From positions 1 to 7,692 of the forward strand of contig JAJDZO010000219.1 in NCBI GenBank assembly GCA_022824605.1: a stretch of DNA of 7,692 nucleotides, given 5' to 3'. Of this stretch, positions 1 through 5,270 are shown one piece after another. Source of the stretch: Acidimicrobiia bacterium. GTDB taxonomy: Bacteria; Actinomycetota; Acidimicrobiia; Acidimicrobiales; Aldehydirespiratoraceae. Under the pieces are notes generated by a model. That model made no database searches and was not told the DNA's origin. It saw only the letters and a list, made by a program, of their open reading frames with translations. How positions within the stretch are numbered: position 1 is the stretch's first letter; every line of letters begins with the position of its first letter. The translations under genes were made by a program, and so were the position numbers.

Positions 1-1425
1 CTGCTGGGCGAGAACGGTGCGGGCAAGTCGACCCTGTGCTCGGTGCTGGCCGGCCTGTACCGGCCCGACTCGGGGACGGTGACCATCGACGGCGAGGCGG
101 TGAGCTTCCGCTCACCCAACGACGCCGCCGAGCACGGCATCGGCATGGTGTACCAGCACTTCAGGCTGGTCTCCTCGCTCACGGTCGCTGAGAACATGAT
201 CCTCGGGCTGCGCGACCAGGGGGTGCGACTTTCGCTGCGTGACGTCGAGAAGCGGGTGGCGGCCCTGGGCGAGGAGCACGGCCTGCCCGTGCAGCCGAGT
301 TCCTACGTGTGGCAGTTGTCGGTCGGCGAGCAGCAGCGCGTAGAGATCCTCAAACGTCTCTTCCGGGGCGCCCGGATCCTGATCCTCGACGAGCCGACCG
401 CGGTCCTGGCCCCCCAGGAGGTCGCCAACCTGTTCACTGCCGTGCGGCACATGGCCGACCAGGGCCACTCGATCGTGCTCGTGTCGCACAAGATGGACGA
501 CATCCGCGGCCAGACCGACCGGGTGACTGTGCTGCGCCACGGCCGCAACGCCGGTCCGGCGGTGCTGACGCGACAGACCACCGCGGCCGAATTGGCGTCG
601 CTGATGATCGGGGGAGAGCAGATTCCCGACGTAGAGCCGCGGGCCCCGGGCCGTTTCGACGATGCCGCGCCGGTACTGACCGTCGAAGACCTCCGTGCCA
701 AAGGCGACCGGGGCACCTCCGTCGTCAATGGCGCCAGCCTTCAGGTTCTCGCCGGGCAGGTCGTCGGGGTGGCGGGCGTGTCCGGCAACGGCCAGCGAGA
801 ACTCCAGGAGGCCATCGCCGGGCTGCGCCCGACAGTGGGCGGCTCGGTGAGGATCGGCGACCACGACGTCACCTCGGCCAGTCCGAGGAGGAGATCCCGC
901 CTCGGCCTTGCCTACGTTCCCGAGGACCGTCTGGGCACCGGCTTGGCCCGGGGGCTCACCCTCGACGACAACCTGGTGCTCAAGAGCTACCGGGACAGGC
1001 CGCACAGCCGCTGGGGGGTGCTGTCGGGCTCCGCTATCGGCAAGACGGCCAAGACGCTGGTCGAGCGTTTCGATGTGCGGGGCGCCCGCAAGGGGATGCG
1101 GGTCAGCCTCATGTCGGGAGGCAACCTCCAGAAGGCGATCCTGGCCCGCGAGCTCGACCGGCCCCATCAGGTGTTGATGGCGGCCTCGCCGACCCGGGGG
1201 TTGGATCTGGGCGCCATCGCCGCGGTACGCAACCACATTCGCAGCGAAGCCGCCGAGGGCCGCGGCGTGCTGCTGTTCTCCGAGGATCTGGGCGAGATCA
1301 CCGAACTCTCCGATGTGATCCTGGTGATCTCAGACGGCCGCATCGTCGGCAGCTACACGCCTGAGAACCTCGACTTGGAGGAACTCGGCCTGCTGATGAC
1401 CGGTGCCAAGGAGCGCGCCGCGTGA
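1..1425 (+). CDS. BMP/nucleoside-type ABC importer, double ATP-binding protein (5' partial)
   Basis: This is the cytoplasmic ATPase of an importer with two nucleotide-binding domains fused in one chain; it powers uptake through the two permeases that follow. The frame is open from base 1 and starts inside the first Walker A (GENGAGKST, visible residues 3-11), so I estimate 30-40 N-terminal residues are missing; 474 are visible. Domain 1 shows a Q-loop (VYQHF, about 50-54), signature LSVGEQQR (about 106), Walker B LILDEPTA (about 127) and a switch histidine in LVSHK (about 163). Domain 2 has the degenerate P-loop GVSGNGQRE (about 259), signature LMSGGNLQK (about 370) and AASPTRGLDLGA (about 395), where the Walker B acidic pair is lost. 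That asymmetry is usual for the simple-sugar/nucleoside subfamily (B. subtilis NupO type). Nucleosides are the likeliest cargo, but sugars or other BMP ligands are possible. The stop overlaps a GTG (GTGA, 1422-1425). Confidence 0.93.
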   Translation: MLGENGAGKSTLCSVLAGLYRPDSGTVTIDGEAVSFRSPNDAAEHGIGMVYQHFRLVSSLTVAENMILGLRDQGVRLSLRDVEKRVAALGEEHGLPVQPSSYVWQLSVGEQQRVEILKRLFRGARILILDEPTAVLAPQEVANLFTAVRHMADQGHSIVLVSHKMDDIRGQTDRVTVLRHGRNAGPAVLTRQTTAAELASLMIGGEQIPDVEPRAPGRFDDAAPVLTVEDLRAKGDRGTSVVNGASLQVLAGQVVGVAGVSGNGQRELQEAIAGLRPTVGGSVRIGDHDVTSASPRRRSRLGLAYVPEDRLGTGLARGLTLDDNLVLKSYRDRPHSRWGVLSGSAIGKTAKTLVERFDVRGARKGMRVSLMSGGNLQKAILARELDRPHQVLMAASPTRGLDLGAIAAVRNHIRSEAAEGRGVLLFSEDLGEITELSDVILVISDGRIVGSYTPENLDLEELGLLMTGAKERAA

Positions 1426-1479
1426 GCGGGCGTGTCTTTGCTGCGCCTCGGTGGAAGGAGCAAGCCGCGTGAGCGGGCG
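1401..1479 (+). repeat. Imperfect duplication of the ATPase/permease gene junction
   Basis: Two near-identical segments, 1408-1432 and 1455-1479, match at 23 of 25 bases with a 47-bp offset. The similarity extends leftwards (CGGTG at 1401 and 1449) with a 1-base gap. Each copy carries an AAGGAG Shine-Dalgarno sequence, then eight bases, then a GTGA overlap of start and stop (1422-1425 and 1469-1472). Each copy therefore holds the end of one frame (KERAA or KEQAA, then stop) and the beginning of the next (MSGR). It reads as an old local duplication of the translational coupling site. Confidence 0.8.
1422..1472 (+). CDS. Possible 16-codon mini-gene at the duplicated junction
   Basis: A GTG at 1422 overlaps the ATPase stop, is preceded by AAGGAG (1408-1413) with eight bases of spacing, and opens a frame of 16 codons (MSGRVFAAPRWKEQAA). 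Its TGA overlaps the GTG start of the permease at 1469. Its first four residues equal those of the permease and its last residues resemble the ATPase tail, as expected if the frame is a by-product of the duplication. It may be translated simply to carry ribosomes from the ATPase to the permease. I do not claim a function for the peptide; it resembles no protein I know. Confidence 0.3.
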   Translation: MSGRVFAAPRWKEQAA

Positions 1480-2587
1480 CCTGTCGATCGCGCCGCGCGC
1501 GAGGGCGCCGGTTGCGGTGCGGCTCGGCGTGCCGATCGGGTCGCTGATCGCGGCGGGGCTCGCCGGCGCGGTCGTCATCCTGATCGCAGGCGCCAGCCCG
1601 ACCGAGGCCTACCGGATCATGGCGGAGTCCAGCGTGGTCGGCTGGCGGTCGGTGACCCGAACGCTGGTGTTGGCCACCCCGCTGATCCTGACCGGTCTCG
1701 CCGCCGCGGTCGCCTTCCGCATGAGGGTCTGGACCATCGGCGCGGAGGGACAGCTCTACCTGGGCGCCATCGCAGCCAGCGGACTGGCCGTGGCCCTGCC
1801 GGCGGGCACCCCCAAGCTGATCATGCTGGCTGCCATCATGCTGGCGGGAGCAGTCGGCGGGGCGTTGTGGGCCGCGCTGGCAGCCGTCCCCAAGGCCTAC
1901 TTCAACACCAACGAGGTGATCACCACCTTGATGCTGAACTTCGTGGCCCTCTACCTCATGAACTACCTGATATTCGGCTCCGGCAGCTTCTGGCGCGACC
2001 CCGACGCCACCTTCCCGCAGGGCAAGATCATCCCCGAGTCGGCCGAGCTTCCGGTGATCTCCTACCGGCTCCACTACGGCTTCGTCATCGCGGTGTTGGT
2101 GGCGGTGGTGCTGTGGTGGATGCTGCGCAGCACCACCTGGGGATTCGAGTCCCGCACCATCGGCGACTCGATCGCCGCCTCGCTGTATGCGGGCATGAGC
2201 GTGAAGGTGAAGTTCCTGTCGGTGCTGGCGCTGTCGGGGGCCCTCGCGGGCATCGCCGGCACCATCGAGGTGAGCGGAGTGCTCACCAACCTCGACCCGC
2301 GAGCCATATCCGCGGCCGAGTTGGGCTTCACCGGCATCGTGGTGGCGGCCGTGGCCCGCCTGAACCCGCTCGGAGTGGTGCCGGTGGCGATCCTGCTCGG
2401 GGCGGTGGCCGCCTCGGGAACCAACCTCCAGACGATCGGCGTGGCCGCCGAGGTCGTGTTCCTGCTGCAAGGCCTGATCTTCCTGTTCGTGGCTTCCGGC
2501 GAGTTCTTCCTGACCCACCGCCTCGTGTTCCGCTCGGCCGCTCCAACCGAACAGCCGCAGGACCAGCCCAGCGAGGCTCTGGCATGA
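1469..2587 (+). CDS. BMP/nucleoside-type ABC importer permease, larger subunit
   Basis: This 372-aa polytopic inner-membrane permease belongs to the BPD_transp_2 group (NupP/YufP-like) and forms half of the translocation channel. Hydrophobic segments lie at about residues 20-41, 66-84, 96-140, 152-170, 203-219, 249-270, 288-317 and 326-346. Family-like stretches are WTIGAEGQ (88-95), NEVITTLMLN (148-157), the cytoplasmic loop RTIGDSIAASLYAG (229-242) and the glycine-rich ELGFTGIVVAAVARLNPLG (284-302). I chose GTG 1469 because GGAAGGAG (1453-1460) lies eight bases upstream. The frame is open back to an ATG at 1403, but that start would add 22 residues inside the ATPase gene and lacks a good ribosome site. 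The tail after 350 is hydrophilic, and the stop overlaps the next ATG (ATGA, 2584-2587), so the two permeases are probably made in a coupled fashion. Confidence 0.92.
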   Translation: MSGRLSIAPRARAPVAVRLGVPIGSLIAAGLAGAVVILIAGASPTEAYRIMAESSVVGWRSVTRTLVLATPLILTGLAAAVAFRMRVWTIGAEGQLYLGAIAASGLAVALPAGTPKLIMLAAIMLAGAVGGALWAALAAVPKAYFNTNEVITTLMLNFVALYLMNYLIFGSGSFWRDPDATFPQGKIIPESAELPVISYRLHYGFVIAVLVAVVLWWMLRSTTWGFESRTIGDSIAASLYAGMSVKVKFLSVLALSGALAGIAGTIEVSGVLTNLDPRAISAAELGFTGIVVAAVARLNPLGVVPVAILLGAVAASGTNLQTIGVAAEVVFLLQGLIFLFVASGEFFLTHRLVFRSAAPTEQPQDQPSEALA

Positions 2588-3531
2588 ACGACTCCGTGTT
2601 GATCCTGTCGATCGTCAGCGCCATCGTTGCGGGCACCCCGGTGCTGTTCGCGTCGCTCGGGCTGATCCTGACCGAGCGCTCCGGCGTGATGAACCTCGGA
2701 GTAGAGGGGATGATGCTCGTGGGAGGCATCACCGCGTTCTGGACCGGGGTCCAGACCGAGAACCTGTGGCTGGCCTTGCTGGCAGGCGGGCTGGGAGGCG
2801 CCGTCCTCGGCCTGATCCACGCGTTGTTGTCGATCTCGCTGCGGGTCAATCAGATCGTGTCGGGCCTGGCGCTCGTCATTGTGGGAGGCGGATTCTCGTC
2901 GTTCTGGGGAAGCAGCGGCGACACGCCGCTCACGCAGACCACCAACGGCGTCAAGGTCGATCCGCTGCTGCCCGAGGCGTTGAGGGACCTGCCTGCGGTG
3001 GGACCGATCCTGTTCGGGCACGACATCGTGCTGTACGGGTCGTGGCTGATCGTGGCGGCTGTCGCGTACTTCCTGTACCGCACCACCGGCGGCCTGTCGC
3101 TGCGTGCTGTCGGCGAGGATCCGGGTGCGGCTGACGCGGCCGGGCTGTCGGTCACCCGCATCCGCTACCTGTTCACGCTGATAGGCGCGTTCGGCGCCGG
3201 TGTGGGCGGTGCCTATCTGGCGCTGGCCGTGCTCGGAACGTGGCAGGCGGGCCTCACCGCAGGCGCCGGCTGGATCGCGGTGGCGCTGGTGATCCTGTCG
3301 GGGTGGCGTCCGCTGCTGGTGCTGTTGGCGTCGTATGTGTTCGGCGCGCTGCGCACGCTCGGGTTCACATTGCAGATCGCAGGAGTCGAGGTGGCCTCGG
3401 ACTTCTTGAACATGGCTCCGTTCGTGGTGACCTTCATCGTCGTGGTGGCGGCGTCGGCCAATCCTGATTGGGCCCGCAAGGTGGGCGCGCCGGCCAGTCT
3501 GGGCGAGCCCTACTCCCGCGAGGCCCGCTGA
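2584..3531 (+). CDS. BMP/nucleoside-type ABC importer permease, smaller subunit
   Basis: This 315-aa membrane protein is the second, non-identical permease (NupQ/YufQ-like, BPD_transp_2). It should pair with the preceding permease to form the channel. The N-terminal half has the strong family block ERSGVMNLGVEGMM (31-44), then VNQIVSGLAL (88-97), the loop RAVGEDPGAADAAG (174-187) and AGAGWIAVALVILSGW (226-241) near the last helices. Hydrophobic segments are at about 5-28, 40-55, 62-83, 90-105, 150-165, 194-219, 228-256 and 275-291. The reading frame is open far upstream through the previous gene, but ATG 2584 is preferred: it overlaps the upstream stop, has GAGG (2573-2576) seven bases before it, and gives the usual family N-terminus. 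It ends the importer gene run seen here. No convincing terminator follows. Confidence 0.92.
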   Translation: MNDSVLILSIVSAIVAGTPVLFASLGLILTERSGVMNLGVEGMMLVGGITAFWTGVQTENLWLALLAGGLGGAVLGLIHALLSISLRVNQIVSGLALVIVGGGFSSFWGSSGDTPLTQTTNGVKVDPLLPEALRDLPAVGPILFGHDIVLYGSWLIVAAVAYFLYRTTGGLSLRAVGEDPGAADAAGLSVTRIRYLFTLIGAFGAGVGGAYLALAVLGTWQAGLTAGAGWIAVALVILSGWRPLLVLLASYVFGALRTLGFTLQIAGVEVASDFLNMAPFVVTFIVVVAASANPDWARKVGAPASLGEPYSREAR

Positions 3532-3540
3532 CCGCGAGGA

Positions 3541-3558
3541 TCGACCGGCTCTCGACCG
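3541..3558 (+). promoter_or_regulatory. Direct repeat TCGACCG x2, possible regulator site
   Basis: TCGACCG occurs at 3541-3547 and again at 3552-3558, spaced 11 bp apart, about one helical turn, in the 145-bp gap before the XRE-cupin gene. A small inverted repeat, CGTG-TTGT-CACG, follows at 3573-3584. Such sites could bind the regulator encoded just downstream, but short repeats are common by chance in GC-rich DNA. Confidence 0.2.
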
Positions 3559-3652
3559 TGCCAACCGAGCACCGTGTTGTCACGCTGAGCCGTCCAGTGG
3601 CCGTCTCCGGTCTGGTGGCCCTGCCGCCTGAGCGGCTGGTCGGCGCGGCATC

Positions 3653-3658
3653 TAGGGT
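3653..3658 (+). promoter_or_regulatory. Possible -10 element (TAGGGT) for the regulator gene
   Basis: TAGGGT fits the loose actinobacterial -10 pattern TANNNT and lies about 20 bases before the start codon, so it would give a very short leader. I see no good -35 box at 16-19 bases upstream; a five-bp hairpin (GCCGC-CTGA-GCGGC, 3623-3636) occupies that place. Weak call. Confidence 0.22.
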
Positions 3659-3676
3659 GAAGGTTCGAGGGAGCGC

Positions 3677-4243
3677 GTGTTGACCGACAATCTGGGCGTC
3701 GAGATCGGTGCCATAGTCAAGGAACTGCGTCGGAAGGCCAAGCTGTCGGGCAGGCAGTTGGCGGCCGCGGCCGATGTCAGCCAGCCGTTCTTGAGCCAGC
3801 TCGAATCGGGCCGTTCATCGGTGTCGATCGCCACCCTGTACCGGCTCGCGGGCGTGTTGGGCGTGAGGCCTTCGGATTTGCTGCCGGACCGTCCGGCCGC
3901 AACCGAGGTCGAGGTGCTGAGAGCCAACGAACTCGACGGGTTGCCGGTCAGCGAGCTTCCCAATGCCACCACGGCCCGTACGGCGTATCGGGGCGGTCGG
4001 CGCATCACCGAACTCGGCGACTTCTGGATCGAGCCTGGCCCTGACGTGGACGACTGGTTCGAGTCCGCCGACGACGCCGTGATCTACGTGCTGGAGGGGG
4101 CGCTGCGCGTCGAGCTTGAGGACCGCCCCGACGTGGTTCTCAACACCGGCGATGTGATGTTCCACTCGGCCTGGGTCCGCACCCGCTGGCGTCTGGCCTC
4201 CGAAGCGCCCGCCAGGGTGATCCTCGTCGCGGCCGGCGGCTGA
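3677..4243 (+). CDS. XRE-family transcriptional regulator with C-terminal cupin domain
   Basis: This 188-aa cytoplasmic DNA-binding protein has two domains. Residues 11-69 are a helix-turn-helix of the XRE/Cro type; the recognition region is SQPFLSQLESGRSSVSIATL (35-54). Residues about 115-186 form a small beta-barrel cupin (FWIEPG, YVLEGALRVEL, LNTGDVMF) that in this class senses a small ligand. The cupin looks unable to bind metal: the places where the usual histidines and glutamate fall hold W127/F128, E129/S130, A134 and T169. Ligand sensing is therefore probably metal-free. GTG 3677 gives the longest form, but TTG 3680 has better spacing (six bases) from GAGGGAG (3667-3673), so the true start may be one codon later. 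It lies 35 bp before the Rieske gene on the same strand, which makes control of that gene the simplest guess. Its effector is unknown. Confidence 0.9.
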   Translation: MLTDNLGVEIGAIVKELRRKAKLSGRQLAAAADVSQPFLSQLESGRSSVSIATLYRLAGVLGVRPSDLLPDRPAATEVEVLRANELDGLPVSELPNATTARTAYRGGRRITELGDFWIEPGPDVDDWFESADDAVIYVLEGALRVELEDRPDVVLNTGDVMFHSAWVRTRWRLASEAPARVILVAAGG

Positions 4244-4255
4244 ACGCGGCGTTCA
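4241..4255 (+). promoter_or_regulatory. Perfect 15-bp palindrome, candidate operator
   Basis: TGAACGC-G-GCGTTCA is a perfect seven-bp dyad around one central base. It begins with the stop codon of the regulator gene and ends eight bases before the ribosome site (GAGGGGG, 4264-4270) of the oxygenase gene. Its length and symmetry suit a dimeric helix-turn-helix protein. I did not see the same sequence upstream of the regulator gene, so an autoregulatory role is not supported. As RNA it could fold into a five-bp stem with a five-base loop. Confidence 0.45.
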
Positions 4256-4278
4256 AGGGCGTCGAGGGGGTCCGCTGG

Positions 4279-5268
4279 ATGGCTTCTGCACACCGAATCG
4301 ATCCAGGCGAGTTCGAGGTGCTGAGCCGCCAGTGGCATCCGGTGGCCCGCTGCGACGCCATCGACGACGGTCCCGTCGGGGTGGTGATGCTGGGCCGGCC
4401 GGTGGTGGTGTTCCGCAGCGGTGGCCGGGCCTGCGCAGCCTCGGACCGCTGCCCGCATCGGGGCAGCCCGCTGAGCATGGGCTCCTACGACGACGACGAC
4501 TGCCTGGTGTGCCCCTACCACGGCCTGCGCTACGGAGCCGACGGGCGATGTGTGGCCTTCCCTTCCCGGCCCGATGCCCGGCTGCCGAGCCGGCTGAGCT
4601 TGGAGACCCTCCACACCCGGGAGCGTCACGGGCTGGTATGGGCCTGCGCGGCCGAGCCGACCCGCGACGATCCCCCCGACTGGGGCTTCTACGACCGGCC
4701 CGACGTGCAGACGTTCCAGATCGGCCCGGTGCACTGGGATGTGTCGGCCAGCCGCGTGGCCGAGAACTTCAACGACGTCGCCCACTTCTCGACCATCCAC
4801 CGGGTGACGTTCGGTCCCAGCGACCGCCCGGTCGGCCCCCAGAAGGTGATCGCCACCGAACGTGGCTTCACCTCGAACGTGGCCGTGTACCAGCAGTACC
4901 GCAACACCCTCGACGGTTCGGTCGAGGAGATCGAGGCCGACTACCGCTACGACTTCACCTTCCCGTTCTCGTCGATGCTCACCATCACCTACCCCGACGG
5001 CGAGATCGAGTGCATCCAGCTGACGGCGCTGCCCGAGTCGGCCACGTCCAGCCTGGTGTTCCAGCAGAGCGCCCGCACCAACCTGGGTGGCGATCCCGTG
5101 GAGCCGTGGCGTGACTTTCAGGCCGCCGTCAACGAGGAGGACCGGGTGATCTGCGAGGCACTGAGGCCCCGGCAGGTGTCGTTCCGCCTCGACGACACCG
5201 GCGAGGTAGCCCTGCCCACCGACGCCTTCTCCATCGCCTACCGCCGCCTCTGGAAGTCCCTCAGCTAG
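4279..5268 (+). CDS. Rieske [2Fe-2S] non-haem iron oxygenase, oxygenase subunit
   Basis: This 329-aa soluble enzyme uses a Rieske cluster to pass electrons to a mononuclear iron that activates O2 for hydroxylation or oxidative demethylation. The N-terminal Rieske domain (about 15-125) has Cys58, His60, Cys78 and His81 in the canonical CXH-X17-CXXH pattern (CPHRG and CPYHG). The catalytic domain has Asp166, His169 and His174 in D-XX-H-XXXX-H (NDVAHFSTIH). Asp288 (EEDRV) is my candidate for the third iron ligand. It is shorter than many ring-hydroxylating alpha subunits and resembles single-component-type oxygenases such as VanA, PaO or NdmA-like N-demethylases. I cannot assign the substrate. 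ATG 4279 has GAGGGGG eight bases upstream. It probably shares a transcript with the regulator before it. No ferredoxin or reductase is in the window, so electrons must come from proteins encoded elsewhere. Confidence 0.93.
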   Translation: MASAHRIDPGEFEVLSRQWHPVARCDAIDDGPVGVVMLGRPVVVFRSGGRACAASDRCPHRGSPLSMGSYDDDDCLVCPYHGLRYGADGRCVAFPSRPDARLPSRLSLETLHTRERHGLVWACAAEPTRDDPPDWGFYDRPDVQTFQIGPVHWDVSASRVAENFNDVAHFSTIHRVTFGPSDRPVGPQKVIATERGFTSNVAVYQQYRNTLDGSVEEIEADYRYDFTFPFSSMLTITYPDGEIECIQLTALPESATSSLVFQQSARTNLGGDPVEPWRDFQAAVNEEDRVICEALRPRQVSFRLDDTGEVALPTDAFSIAYRRLWKSLS

Positions 5269-5270
5269 CT
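5263..5270. other. Zero-gap convergent stop codons in an AGCTAGCT palindrome
   Basis: The oxygenase TAG (5266-5268) is followed directly by the stop of the minus-strand gene (5269-5271). The junction lies in the eight-base palindrome AGCTAGCT. There is no room for a separate terminator, so transcripts from both sides probably run into each other. Confidence 0.85.

Noticed and set aside
1403..1468. An upstream ATG at 1403 that would lengthen the first permease by 22 residues.
   Set aside because: The extension lies in the ATPase end and the duplicated junction, is cysteine- and arginine-rich and unlike a permease N-terminus, and has no good ribosome site; GTG 1469 has a strong one.
1298..3564. 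Long minus-strand open frames opposite the importer genes (for example 1298-2518 and 2074-3564).
   Set aside because: Their products are low-complexity His/Arg/Gln/Gly-rich sequences typical of antisense frames of GC-rich genes, while the plus strand carries clear family motifs.
3532..3676. A possible intrinsic terminator after the second permease.
   Set aside because: Only four- and five-bp hairpins (3573-3584 and 3623-3636) are present and neither is followed by a T-run.
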